Shown piece after piece: positions 9,186 through 18,888 of a stretch of DNA of 64,000 nucleotides. Source of the DNA: CAVQJU01 sp963712905 (GTDB taxonomy: Bacteria > Acidobacteriota > Vicinamibacteria > Vicinamibacterales > CAVVIG01); contig CAVQJU010000008.1 of assembly GCA_963712905.1 (NCBI GenBank), positions 434,001-498,000 of the forward strand, in the 5' to 3' direction. Positions within the stretch are counted from its first letter, which is position 1. Each line of letters opens with the position of its first letter. The translations under genes were made by a program, and so were the position numbers. The notes below the pieces were generated by a model. The model did no database searches. It was not told the origin of the DNA and worked only from the letters and a program-made list of their open reading frames with translations.

Positions 9186-9188
9186 AAT
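9183..9188 (+). promoter_or_regulatory. TAAAAT -10-like box, ttcA
   Basis: TAAAAT overlaps the stop codon of the preceding glycosyltransferase and ends 6 bases before the ttcA ATG. It fits the near-leaderless arrangement seen at several genes here. Confidence 0.35.
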
Positions 9189-9194
9189 CAGGCG

Positions 9195-10031
9195 ATGGCG
9201 TATCGAAGCGAGCTCGAGTCACGCATCGCGAAGCGGACCACCAGGGCGATCACCGACTACCAGATGATCGAGGACGGCGATCGGGTGATGGTCGGGCTGT
9301 CGGGCGGCAAAGACAGCTGGGCGCTGCTGCAGGTGCTCGACGTGCTGCGCCAGCGCGCGCCGATTCGCTTCTCGCTCGTCGCGGTCAACGTGGACTCGGG
9401 TTACAAGGAATACAAGCACGACGTGATCGCGCGCACGTGCGAGGCGCACGGGTGGGAATACCGGATCGAGCACACCGGCATCGGCGAGCTCATCGAGGAC
9501 ATCCTCGACGCCGACCAGACGCCGTGTTCACTGTGCGCACGGCTGAGGCGCGGCGTGTTGTACCGGATCGCAGACGAGGTCGGCGCCAACAAGATCGCGC
9601 TCGGCCACCACGCGGACGACTTCATCGAGACGCTGCTGCTGAACCTCTTCTTCGCCGGCGCGCTCAAAGCGATGCCCGCCAAGCTCGTCTCGGACAACAG
9701 CAAGCACGTGGTCATCCGGCCGCTCGTGTACGTCGGCGAGGACGAAGCGCGCGCCTACGCGAAGGAGAGCGAGCTCGAAGTCATCGGCTGCTGCTGCCCG
9801 GCGTGCGGCGACCTGAGCCTGCAGCGGCAGCGGATCAAGCGCCTGCTGATGGACCTCGAGGGCGAGCATCCGGGGATCAAGACTTCCATGCTCAAGGCCC
9901 TGGGCAACGTCGCGCCGCGCCATCTGCTCGACATGCGGCTCAATCCGCCCGCCGATCTCCGTGCGACCGTCGCCCGGGGGCCCTCGCTGTCGGAACCGCT
10001 GCGCCTGCGTCCCGTGCTCGCCGGATCCTGA
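9195..10031 (+). CDS. ttcA: tRNA 2-thiocytidine(32) biosynthesis protein TtcA
   Basis: 278 residues. SGGKDSWALL (about residues 36-45) is the PP-loop ATP pyrophosphatase motif. CSLC (about residue 113) and CPAC (about residue 200) give the two CxxC pairs; in TtcA these hold the iron-sulfur cluster that carries sulfur to C32 of tRNA. GHHADDFIETLLLNL is the family-specific segment after the nucleotide site. The C-terminal 25 residues are variable. The stop overlaps the next start by one base (TGATG), so the two are probably translated from one message. Confidence 0.9.
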   Translation: MAYRSELESRIAKRTTRAITDYQMIEDGDRVMVGLSGGKDSWALLQVLDVLRQRAPIRFSLVAVNVDSGYKEYKHDVIARTCEAHGWEYRIEHTGIGELIEDILDADQTPCSLCARLRRGVLYRIADEVGANKIALGHHADDFIETLLLNLFFAGALKAMPAKLVSDNSKHVVIRPLVYVGEDEARAYAKESELEVIGCCCPACGDLSLQRQRIKRLLMDLEGEHPGIKTSMLKALGNVAPRHLLDMRLNPPADLRATVARGPSLSEPLRLRPVLAGS

Positions 10032-10888
10032 TGTCCCGTCGCGGGCGGCTGCTGTTCCTGTCGGCGTTCATCCTGGCCGGACTCTGCGCGCGCGCCGCGT
10101 CGGCGCAACAGCGCCCGCTGACGACCGAAGACCCCGAATCGATCGGCGCGGGGCGGGTCCTGATCGAGGCCGGCCTGGACTACGGCCACGACGTCGAGTA
10201 CCCCGTGTCGGGCCTCTCGGGCAATCTCACCCGAATCCCGGCGCTCGGGATCAGCGTCGGCGTCAGCTCGATTGCCGAGGTGCAGATCGACGGCGGGTTC
10301 TACAACCACCTGGCCATCACCAGCACCAAGCCCGCGCCGCTGTCGTCGCTGCTGACCGTGACCGGCGACTCGACGCACGACGTCAGCGACTTCGTCATCG
10401 GCATGAAAATCCGCGTGGCGGCGGAAGGCGATTCGAGGCCGGCGTTCGGCGTCCGCTTCGCCACCAAGCTGCCGAACGCGCGGAACGAGACCGGCCTCGG
10501 CCTCGACACGACAGACTTTTACGCGTCGCTGCTCGTCGCCAAGACCATGCGGTCTCTTCGCCTCGCCGGCAACATCGGCAGCGGCATCCTGGGCGACCCG
10601 ACGAACGGCCAGCGGCAGAACGACGTGCTGACCTATGGCGTGTCACTGGCGCGCGCGGTGACGGAGCGGGCGGAGATCGTCGGTGAGGTCAATGGCCGCG
10701 TCAACCTGCGGAGCGATGGGGCGCTGCCCGGGAGTGAAAGCCGCGGTCTGCTCCGATTCGGCGCCCGCTTCACCCGCGGCCCCGTGCGGTGGGACGCCGC
10801 GCTGATGTTCGGGCTGACCGAAATCGACCCGTCCTTCGGGTTCACCGGCGGCATCACGTACGTCTTCAACGCATTCACCGTTCCTTAG
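10031..10888 (+). CDS. Outer-membrane beta-barrel protein (MetA-pathway/transporter-like)
   Basis: 285 residues with a signal peptide (LLFLSAFILAGLCARAASAQ, cleavage near residue 24), followed by RPLTTEDPESIGAGRVLIEAGLDY. That opening is typical of barrels related to the phenol-degradation meta-pathway transporter family. The remainder alternates polar and hydrophobic residues in many short strands and ends with an aromatic-rich strand (FTGGITYVFNAFTVP). The role in the outer membrane is unknown. It is translationally coupled to ttcA by a one-base overlap, though no functional link is evident. Confidence 0.7.
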   Translation: MSRRGRLLFLSAFILAGLCARAASAQQRPLTTEDPESIGAGRVLIEAGLDYGHDVEYPVSGLSGNLTRIPALGISVGVSSIAEVQIDGGFYNHLAITSTKPAPLSSLLTVTGDSTHDVSDFVIGMKIRVAAEGDSRPAFGVRFATKLPNARNETGLGLDTTDFYASLLVAKTMRSLRLAGNIGSGILGDPTNGQRQNDVLTYGVSLARAVTERAEIVGEVNGRVNLRSDGALPGSESRGLLRFGARFTRGPVRWDAALMFGLTEIDPSFGFTGGITYVFNAFTVP

Positions 10889-10913
10889 CGGCCCGGGTGA
10901 CGGCCGGGGGCTG

Positions 10914-11470
10914 TCAGCGTCGGCGGTGAACGCGCAACTCATCGCGAACGGCATCGCCGACGTGGAGGGCGTCGAGCGTCTCGAACCGACCACCGTCGTG
11001 CGTCGCCAATCGGTCGAAGAGGTTGTACAGGAGTCTGCTATTTGTCACCTCGGCTTCGCTGAGGGCTTCAACCGCATGTTGGAGTTCGTGGCCCATCGAC
11101 GCCATCACGTCCACGTCCGAGTCACGCTTCCTCCTGTCGATGACAATACGCAGGAAACGATCGGCCGCCGCGGTTTCCATCCACATTAACAGGCACGCCC
11201 GGACACGCCGTGACGACAGACTTCTCGTTCGATTTGCACCATGCCATTCGTGCGTTGTATCGTCGCGAGCAATCGCTGAAACGTCGCCGATTGCGTGGCG
11301 GCTCGGTCGATTAAGGCGGAAAGAGACGGGTCGGTCGACCTGACACGAGCAACGGCCGGGGAATCGTTCTCAGCGGCCGATACCCGTGCAAGGCCGAAGA
11401 CGACCAACGCAACAGACACCGCTCGAATCGCCAGGTTTCGAAGGGCTCTGGTCCCACGCGAAATCGCCAT
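10914..11470 (-). pseudogene. Secreted HELQH protein, copy 1, frameshifted
   Basis: This is a diverged duplicate of the intact gene at 14607-15152. The N-terminal part has a good Shine-Dalgarno (GAGGAGG, read on the minus strand) and a signal peptide. It runs to SGRAC and a stop at 11186, whereas the rest (WMETAAADRFLRIVIDRR, then GHELQHAVEAL) continues in another frame. Alignment with copy 2 shows two extra bases near 11203-11206 (GCCCGGACAC against GCCCACAC). Removing them, or adding one base, restores HGVWACLLMWMET. The HExxH motif and both cysteines of copy 2 are kept. It lies divergent from kinase copy 1. Confidence 0.7.
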
Positions 11471-11500
11471 GACGTCCTCCTCGCCGGGACCGGCGTGTAC

Positions 11501-11598
11501 CGGTCCTCGTCACTGGAGGCGAAGGCGAACGTCAAAACGGGGCATCCCATCCAAATGGGCCGGAATTCGACAGTTTTCGGGAGGCCGCGGCATAGAAT
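11501..11598 (+). promoter_or_regulatory. Shared upstream element E1 (kinase copy 1)
   Basis: Core CACTGGAGGCGAAGGCGAAC followed by GTCAAAACGGGG occupies 11511-11542, 64 bases before the ATG at 11607. Nearly identical sequence lies at 15192-15223 and 18202-18232 before two other genes. A short inverted repeat (CCCAT-CCAA-ATGGG, 11545-11558) follows, then TAGAAT (11593-11598) 8 bases before the ATG. It probably serves the divergent pair of genes. Regulatory function is inferred from conservation and spacing. Confidence 0.55.
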
Positions 11599-11606
11599 GG
11601 GGCGCC

Positions 11607-14550
11607 ATGACGCCTGAACGGGAATACGAGGCGGCGCGCATCTGCGAGGCGGCGCTCGACCGCCCGGCAAGCGAGCGAGCGGCGTTCGTCGCGGAAGCGT
11701 GCGGGGCGGACGACGCGCTGCGGCGTGAGGTCGAGTCGCTGCTGCGGCAGCAGTCGAACGCGGAGCGTTTCCTGGAGAAACCCGCTCTCGACGTGGCCGC
11801 GGCAGCAGATGTCCGCGTGCGCGTTCTTGTCCGGGCCAACAGATCGGCCCGTATCAGATTCAGGGCTGCTAGGCGCCGGCGGCATGGGCGAGGTGTACCG
11901 CGCTCGCGACACGAAACTCGGTCGCGATGTCGCGATCAAGATGTTGCCGCGACTCTTCGCCGCCGATCCCGAACGGCTGGTTCGCTTCGAACGGGAAGCA
12001 CGTCTGCTCGCCGCGTTGAATCACCCCCACATCGGGGCGATCTACGGCCTTGAAGAGACGCGACGGCGCGCCGGCGCTCGTGCTGGAGCTCGTCGAGGGG
12101 CCAACGCTCGCCGACCGCATCGCGTCCGGCCCCTTGCCGACCCAAGGAACGCGTTGGTCATTGCGCGTCAGGTCGCCGAGGCGCTCGAGGCGGCGCACGA
12201 GCGGGGGATCGTTCACCGTGACTTGAAGCCGGCCAACATCAAGTTCACGAGTGATGGCACCGTAAAGGTGCTCGACTTCGGGCTCGCCAAGGCGATGCTG
12301 GGCGACGCGCCGGAATCCGATCGCACGCAATCCTCTCCCGTGCCCGCAGCTGTGACGCGCGAAGGCTCCTGCTCGGCACCATCGGGTACATGAGTCCGGA
12401 GCAGGCGACCGGCCGGCCAACCGACAAGCGAACAGACATCTGGGCATTCGGCTGCATCGTGTTTGAGATGCTCACCGGGCGACGCGCCTTCGAGGGTCGA
12501 AGCATCGGACACACGTTGGCCGCGATGTTTACGCAGGAGCCCGACTGGCAGTTGCTTCCGCCGCAGATCCCGGTTGCCATTCGTCGACTTGTGCAGCGCT
12601 GTCTGGAACGAGATCCTCATCGGCGGATTGCCGATGTCGCCGCCTTGCTGTTTGTGCTCGAGGAAAGCGACGACCTCAGGGGCCGCGCGAATAGCACGGG
12701 CCCGGCGGTTGTGGCATCCGCGGCACGCTCGTTTTTTGGCGCGACCTGGTGGCGAGTCGCGGCGCTTAGCACTGTCACGTTCCTGCTCGGGGCGGCCCTC
12801 GTCGCAGGTCTCATCAAGGCCTTCGTACCGCCGCTACCGCCGCCGGCCGTCACACGAACGACGATCGCTGCAACTGGACTGCCGACGTTGTCCGGCCCGG
12901 GTGGTTGCCCTTTCACCGGACGGCGCACGGGCCGTGTATGTCGGCAATGGCACTCAACTCTTCGTTCGGGCACTCGATGCCCTCGACCCCGTGCTGATCG
13001 CGGTTGGCACCAACCTCCGCGGTCCGTTCGTCTCGCCCGACGGCCAGTGGGTGGGCTTCTTCGATGGCCTCACCCTCAAGAAGGTGCCGATAATCGGCGG
13101 ACCGCCGATGGTGCTTGTGCGGATCGATGCGACCGGACCGCGCGGTGCGACATGGGTCACCGACGACACCATCGTCATAGCCACCGACAGACTGGACACG
13201 GGCCTGTTGGCGGTGCCTGCGGCAGGTGGGACGCCGACCGTGCTTACTCGGCCCGACCACACGCAGGGTGAATCCCAACACCTCTGGCCGCAGCGGCTGC
13301 CGGGTGGCCACTGCCGTGCTGTTTACGATCACGTCACAGACTGGCGGTCTCGCCGCCGTGCAGATCGCCGTGCTCGATCTGCGCACGCGGACTCGGATAC
13401 CAGTCTGTTGCGTGGCGGAAGCGATGCGCAGTACGTCGCGAGCGGGCACATGGTGTACGCAGCAGGCGGGACGCTGCGTGCGGTGCCCTTTGACGCGGGC
13501 CGACTGGAGGTGCGCGGGGCCAGCGCGCTGGTGGTGCCGCGGCTTCTGAGCGCATCCACGGGCGGAGGTGATTTCGCGGTCGCCGAGAACGGCACGCTGT
13601 TGTACGTGGACGCACCAGGCGGGAGCGCAGCGCTCGAGAGGCGCACGCTCGTTTGGGTTGACTTCATGGGCAACGAGGAACCGATCGCCGCGCCGCCACG
13701 GGCCTATACGTTGCCGCGTGTTTCACCCGATGGCATGCGCCTCGCGCTGGATATTCGCGATCAAGAGGACGACATCTGGATCTGGGACCTTCGGACGCCG
13801 GGGCTCTCGCGACTGACGATTCGACTCGTCTATCGATCGCGCTCCAGAGTGGACACGTGATGGTCAGCGGATTGTCTTTACATCAAATCGCGGCGGTACG
13901 GACAACCTGTGGTGGCAAGCCGCAGACGGCACCGGCGTGGCCGAGCCGCTAGTCACCAGCAACAGCGTCCAATTTGCCAGCGGGGCCACGCCCGATGGAC
14001 GAGCCATGGTTTCTGTTCGAACGCGAGGCCGGGAAGAGCGCAGCAGCTGATGCTGCTCGCCCTGGATAGGAGCCGAAGCCTTACGCCGTTGCTTGCTACA
14101 ACATCCTTCGAGCGGAACGGCATCGTCTCGCCAGATGGCCGCTGGATCGCGTATGAATCCGGCAGCTCAGGCCAACCCGAGATCTTTGTGCGACCGTTTC
14201 CCAATACGGGCGACGGTTACTGGCAAGTATCCACGGGAGGGGGCACACGGCCCCTCTGGGCGCCAAACGGTCAAGAACTCTTCTACGTGACCCCGGCCCC
14301 GAGCGCCGCATTGATGCGCGTGCCCGTCGGCGCGAGTGGCACCTCATGGCATAGCGGAACACCCGTCACACTCTTTCAGGGCTACGCCGCGATTAGTCCC
14401 AGTCGAACCTATGACGTCTCGCACGACGGCCGCCGGTTCGTCATGATCAAACCGTCTGCTCTCGACCAAACCGCTGCGCCGAGTCTGATCGTCGTCCAAC
14501 ACTTTGACGAGGAACTGAAGCGCATGGCGCCCACGTCGGGATCGCGTTGA
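11607..14550 (+). pseudogene. Receptor-like Ser/Thr protein kinase with TolB propeller, copy 1, multiply frameshifted
   Basis: Read across all three frames this is a full-length homologue of the kinase at 15288-18180: the N-terminal MTPEREYEAARICEAALD segment, GAGGMGEVYRARD, VAIK lysine, HRDLKPANIKF catalytic loop, DFGLAK, YMSPEQ, one TM helix (about 12770-12835) and a propeller with SPDG-type repeats. About ten frame changes are needed, near 11825, 11864, 12058, 12150, 12368, 12893, 13307, 13405, 13822 and 14030. At 12368 and 11864 the losses are consistent with single G deletions; at 13307 with an extra C. All catalytic motifs survive, so decay is recent or the consensus here is poor. As written it cannot make the protein. 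Confidence 0.75.
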
Positions 14551-14606
14551 GGCCGACGCATCGCGGAGCGCGATGCGGGCGAGCGTTCCGTATTCCTGCG
14601 GGCGGC

Positions 14607-15152
14607 TCAGTGACCGCGCAACTCGTTGTGGACGTCGTTGCCGACGCGCAGCGCGGCCTTCGTCTCGAACCGATCGCCCGCGGTTGGTGAAAGGCGGCCG
14701 AAGAAGTTATACAAGCGGACACTGTCCGTGATGCCCGGTTCGCTGAGCGCTTCGACGGCATGCTGGAGTTCGTGCCCCAGCGACGCCATCACGTCCAAAT
14801 CGGAGTCGTTCTTGCGCCGATCGATGACGATGCGCAGGAATCGAGTCGAATTGACGGTTTCCATCCATATTCTCAGACACGCCCACACGCCGTGGCGGCA
14901 CTTGCCATTTTCCACTTGCACCATGCCATTCGATCGCTGGATGGTCGCGAGTAGGCCCTGAAACGTCGGCGATTGCTTTGCGGCCCGGTCGATGAGGGCG
15001 GCCAGCGACGGCTCGGTCGATCGAACACGCACGATGTCCGGATCGTCGTCGGCGGCGGCTGCCCCCGGTGCAGCGCCCGAGACGACTGAGGCGATGAGCG
15101 CTGCGCGAATCGCCAGCTGCTGAAAGTGGCGAGTCCGGTGCTGAAACCCCAT
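14607..15152 (-). CDS. Small secreted HELQH (HExxH) protein, copy 2
   Basis: 181 residues. I chose the ATG at 15150-15152 because a Shine-Dalgarno (GAGGAG, minus strand) precedes it. A signal peptide (LAIRAALIASVVSGAAPGAAA, cleavage near residue 34) leads into VRVRSTEPSLAALIDRAAKQ. Two cysteines (about 85 and 92) could form a disulfide. H127-E128-L129-Q130-H131 matches the zincin HExxH metal-binding helix, but no third ligand or Met-turn was recognised and the protein is short, so protease activity is uncertain. It is divergent from a Ser/Thr kinase gene, as is copy 1, suggesting a linked role at or outside the membrane. Confidence 0.65.
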   Translation of the reverse strand: MGFQHRTRHFQQLAIRAALIASVVSGAAPGAAAADDDPDIVRVRSTEPSLAALIDRAAKQSPTFQGLLATIQRSNGMVQVENGKCRHGVWACLRIWMETVNSTRFLRIVIDRRKNDSDLDVMASLGHELQHAVEALSEPGITDSVRLYNFFGRLSPTAGDRFETKAALRVGNDVHNELRGH

Positions 15153-15181
15153 GGCGTTCTCCTCGCCGGATCGGGCTGTTC

Positions 15182-15279
15182 CGGTCTTCGCCACTGGAGG
15201 CGGAGGCGAACGTCAAAACGGGGCATCCCTTCCAAATGGGCCTGAATTCGACAGTTGTAGAGAGGTCGGGGCGTAGAAT
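15182..15279 (+). promoter_or_regulatory. Shared upstream element E2 (kinase copy 2)
   Basis: The core at 15192-15223 differs from E1 at one position and stands the same 64 bases from the ATG (15288). TAGAAT at 15274-15279 lies 8 bases before the ATG. The element lies between divergent genes and begins about 30 bases from the start of the secreted HELQH gene. Confidence 0.55.
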
Positions 15280-15287
15280 GGGGCGCT

Positions 15288-18180
15288 ATGACGCCTGAGC
15301 GGGAACACGAGGCGGCGCGCATCTGCGAGGCGGCGCTCGACCGCCCGACAACCGAGCAAGCGGCGTTCGTGGCGGAGGCGTGTGGGGGGACGACTCGCTG
15401 CGACGGGAGGTCGAATCGCTGCTGGTTGGACAGTCAGCTGCGGAGCGGTTCCTGCACACGCCGGCCCTGGAAGTGACGGCGGCGCTGGCGTTATCACCGC
15501 ATGCGCTCGTCGTTGGTCAGCAAGTCGGCCCCTACCAGATTCACGGACGGCTGGGCGCCGGCGGCATGGGCGAGGTCTACCGTGCGCACGACACGAAGTT
15601 GGGCCGCGACGTGGCCATCAAGATCCTGCCGCGGGTCTTCACGAGCGATCCCGAACGCTTAGCCCGCTTCGAGCGCGAGGCGCGGATCCTCGCTGCCCTG
15701 AATCACCCGAACATCGGCGCCATCTATGGCCTGGAACATGCCGACGGCATCCGTGCCTTGGTCCTCGAGTTCGTCGACGGTGAAACGCTGGGGGACCGAA
15801 TTGCCCGGGGGCCTCTTGCTTTGAAGGACGCGTTGCCAATCGGGCTTCAGATCGCCGAGGCGCTCGAGGCAGCGCACGACAAAGGGATCGTCCATCGAGA
15901 TCTGAAGCCCAGCAATGTAGCGCTCACGCGCGATCACACGGCCAAGGTGCTCGACTTCGGGCTGGCGAAGACGAGCACCGCCGGTGCAGCCGGCGACTTA
16001 GCCGCGCCCACGATGACCGTCGCGGGCACCCGCGAAGGCGTGGTTCTCGGCACGGCCCCTTACATGAGCCCCGAGCAGGCCCGGGGACAGGCGGTCGACA
16101 AGCGCACCGACATCTGGGCGTTCGGGTGCGTCCTTTACGAGATGCTCGCAGGACGCACGCCGTTCGCTCGTGCCACGCTGACCGATACGCTCGCGGCCAT
16201 CGTGGACCGCGCTCCCGACTGGGACGCCCTGCCTCGGTCCACGCCCCCCACTATTACGCGTCTGCTACGGCGATGTCTGGACAAAGACCCGAAGCGGCGC
16301 CTCCGCGACATCGGTGACGCACGAGTCGAGATCGAGGATGCTCGAACTACGGCAGCCGCACCCACGGCAGAGGTCACATCCAGTTCCAAGTCCGCTCGCG
16401 TGCCATGGCTCGTTGCGGCAGCGGCATCGATCGTGGCGCTCCTCTCGGCCGGGTCGGCGTGGCTGTTCCGACCGGCTCCGAGTCGAAGTCCTCGCCCCTC
16501 GATTCTCCCGTATTGTTCCGGTGACGACCGGCCCGGCCCGTGAGTTGGGTCCCGATATCTCGCCAGACGGCAAGTGGGTGGCGTATATATCGAACCGCGA
16601 CGGTCAGCCCGACGTCTGGGTGAAGTTTCTGGCTGGAGGCGAGGCCGCAAACCTGACGGCGTCTGCAGGCATCGACGTCTCCGCAACCACCGGCATCAGC
16701 GGTCTTGACATATCGCCGGACGGCACGCGCATCGCCGTGATGGCCAGAACCCGCGGGAGCACGACGCCATTTGCAACCTGGGAGATTCCGGCCCCGTTGC
16801 CGGGCGTGCCACGGAAGTTGCTCGACAATGGTCTTCTTGGGATGCGGTGGGCGCCCGATGGTCGCCAGACTACGTTCATTCGAGCCGGGGCTGCGGCCGG
16901 CGACGCGTTGTGGGTCGCCGATGGGGATGGCACCAACCGGCGCGAAGTCATCCCGGCGCGCGACGGCATCCACATCCACTGGCCGACCTGGTCCCGTGAC
17001 GGCTTCATCTACTTCATTCGCACGATCACGATGATCGCGAATCTGGATCAAGCTGAAATCTACCGCATCGACCCGCGCGGTGGTGGGTCTTCTCCAGTCG
17101 TGACGACGCTTCGGCGGGCGATGTATACCGGTGCTCATGCCGAGCGGCGACGGACTGATCTACGCGGCCAATCCGGTTGGTGTCGAGCTGGGTTTGTGGT
17201 GGCGCGCGATCGGTGGCGGCGATCCGCAGCGCCTGTCGTTCGGCACCGGTGACTACGCTGAACCGCGGATTTCCGCGGACGGTCGAACGCTGGTCGCCAC
17301 ACGATTCGAGTTGCGCCAGTCGCTCGCTCGCGTCGCGTTGACGCCAGCGGAGTTCGGCCGTATGACGACGGTGACCGACGGGTACGGCGGCGATCTCGAT
17401 CCCAGTACCTCGCCGTCAGGCGACCGCGTGGTATTCAGCTCGTCGCGAACAGGAGACCGGCATTTGTGGACGGCGCGTCTCGACGGCACCGACATGCGGC
17501 CGCTGACTTCTGGGAATGCGCTCGACGACCGACCGGCGTTCTCTCCCGATGGGAAGCAGATCGCCTTCAACTCGGATCGCGACGGGCGGCGAGGCATCTG
17601 GATCATCGGGGCCGAGGGCGGAACACCGCGGAGGGTGACGGATGTCTCGGCGACAGGCGGGCTGAGCTGGTCGCCTGACGGGAAGAGAGTGGTATACGCC
17701 GCGGGCGCGGGCGGCTGGCCTGGTCTCTGGAGCGTGTCGGTCGAGAACGGCCAGGTTCAGCGCATCGCCACGCCGGGCGCCGTGAGCGAGCCTGTCTGGA
17801 ACCCGGCCCGTGATCTCATCGCCTACATGGAACCCGCCACCAGCGGTCCTGGATACACGAGACTCTCGTTTGTGGACTCAGCGGGACAGCCCCAGTACAA
17901 GACGCTCCCGCCGGCTCCTGCGATCAGCGCAGGGTTCTCGAATGGGATGCCCGCCTGGTCTCCCGACGGGCGTCGTCTGGCCGTGGTCAGTCAGAACTCA
18001 AACGCCGCGGCGGCGATTTGGATCGTCGATCCTGAATCTGCGACGCCCTTCCGAAAGCTGGTCGAGCTTCCCGTCGGCCCCCGCATTCGCGGTGTGGCCT
18101 GGGCGCGCGACGGCTCCGCACTCATAATTGGGCAGCACGACACGACGAGCGATATCGTGCTGCTGGACCAGGGGCGGTAA
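15288..18180 (+). CDS. Receptor-like Ser/Thr protein kinase with C-terminal TolB/WD40-like propeller, copy 2, three frame changes
   Basis: About 964 residues when repaired. Order: an N-terminal 60-residue segment common to acidobacterial kinases (ARICEAALDRP, LRREVESLL); the kinase domain with GAGGMGEVYRAH (about 90), VAIK lysine (about 111), HRDLKPSNVAL (about 202), DFGLAK, YMSPEQARG and DIWAFGCVLYEML; one TM helix (VPWLVAAAASIVALLSAGSA, about 371-390); then a periplasmic propeller with repeated SPDG blades. Frame changes: near 15383 (a run of six Gs where seven fit), near 16470-16500, and at 17126-17129 (TATACCGG, one extra C). All key residues are present, so sequence error is plausible and the gene may be functional. 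Confidence 0.75.
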
Positions 18181-18191
18181 CCGGCGAGTGC

Positions 18192-18260
18192 CGGTCCTCG
18201 GCACTGGAGGCGGAGGGAAACGTCAAGACGGGCATCCGAGCGGATTGGCTGACATTTGAG
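18192..18260 (+). promoter_or_regulatory. Shared upstream element E3 (ECF sigma gene)
   Basis: CACTGGAGGCGGAGGGAAAC followed by GTCAAGACGGG (18202-18232) repeats the E1/E2 core, here 62 bases before the proposed ATG (18295). The surrounding coding context differs from E1 and E2, so a retained regulatory element is more likely than chance. A remnant of a lost third kinase module is the alternative. Confidence 0.5.
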
Positions 18261-18294
18261 GGACGTGGGCGGGTGCGTTCGAGCAGGGCGTAAG

Positions 18295-18885
18295 ATGCGA
18301 GGTATTCCCAACCACGCACCGACACCGACCGCACTACTCCTGGCGTGGGGACGTGGAGAACAAGCCGCGTTCGATGAGCTCGTCACGCTCGTTCACGGCG
18401 AGCTGCGCCGGATCGCCCAGCGGCACATGCGTCACGAACGGCCGGGCCACTCGCTGCAGGCCACGGCACTGGTGAATGAGGCCTACATGCGCCTGATCGA
18501 CATCAGGCACGTCCAATGGCAGAACCGTGCGCACTTCTTCGCGATGTCGGCGCGCGCGATGCGGCGCATTCTGGTCGACTCCGCGCGGGCGCGCGGCAAC
18601 GAAAAGCGGGGAGGCGGTGTCGCCAGGGTGTCCTTCGACGAGGCTCTCCTTGTCACCGAGGAGCCTGGTCAAGATCTCGTGGCGTTGGATGAGGCGTTGA
18701 AGGAACTAGAGAAGATCCACCCTCGGAAAAGCCAAGTCGTGGAGCTGCGCTATTTCGGCGGGCTTAGCCTCGAGGAAACAGCCGAGGCTCTCCACGTGTC
18801 GGTGGATACCGTGAAGCGCGATTTTCGATTTGCGAAACTATGGCTGCTGCGCGAGTTGCGGGGAGAGCGTCCGACGGACGTCTGA
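18295..18885 (+). CDS. ECF-type RNA polymerase sigma factor (Acidobacteria-type, sigma-70 region 2 and 4)
   Basis: 196 residues from ATG 18295; a TTG in frame at 18256 is less likely. LLLAWGRGEQAAFDELV and LQATALVNEAYMRLIDI form region 2. ELRYFGGLSLEETAEALHVS with VDTVKRDFRFAKLWL forms the region 4 helix-turn-helix. This subgroup typically sits beside receptor-like Ser/Thr kinases with propellers, usually upstream of them; here it follows kinase copy 2 by 114 bases. No anti-sigma gene is adjacent, so control by the kinase is an inference. The element E3 upstream matches those of both kinases, suggesting co-regulation or autoregulation. Confidence 0.85.
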   Translation: MRGIPNHAPTPTALLLAWGRGEQAAFDELVTLVHGELRRIAQRHMRHERPGHSLQATALVNEAYMRLIDIRHVQWQNRAHFFAMSARAMRRILVDSARARGNEKRGGGVARVSFDEALLVTEEPGQDLVALDEALKELEKIHPRKSQVVELRYFGGLSLEETAEALHVSVDTVKRDFRFAKLWLLRELRGERPTDV

Positions 18886-18888
18886 GAG

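Noticed and set aside
7616..10888. 1090-codon open frame spanning the acyltransferase, glycosyltransferase and ttcA region
   Set aside because: Only its middle section (part of the GT4) and its final part (10031-10888, the outer-membrane barrel) are real protein; the rest is a shadow frame of other genes.
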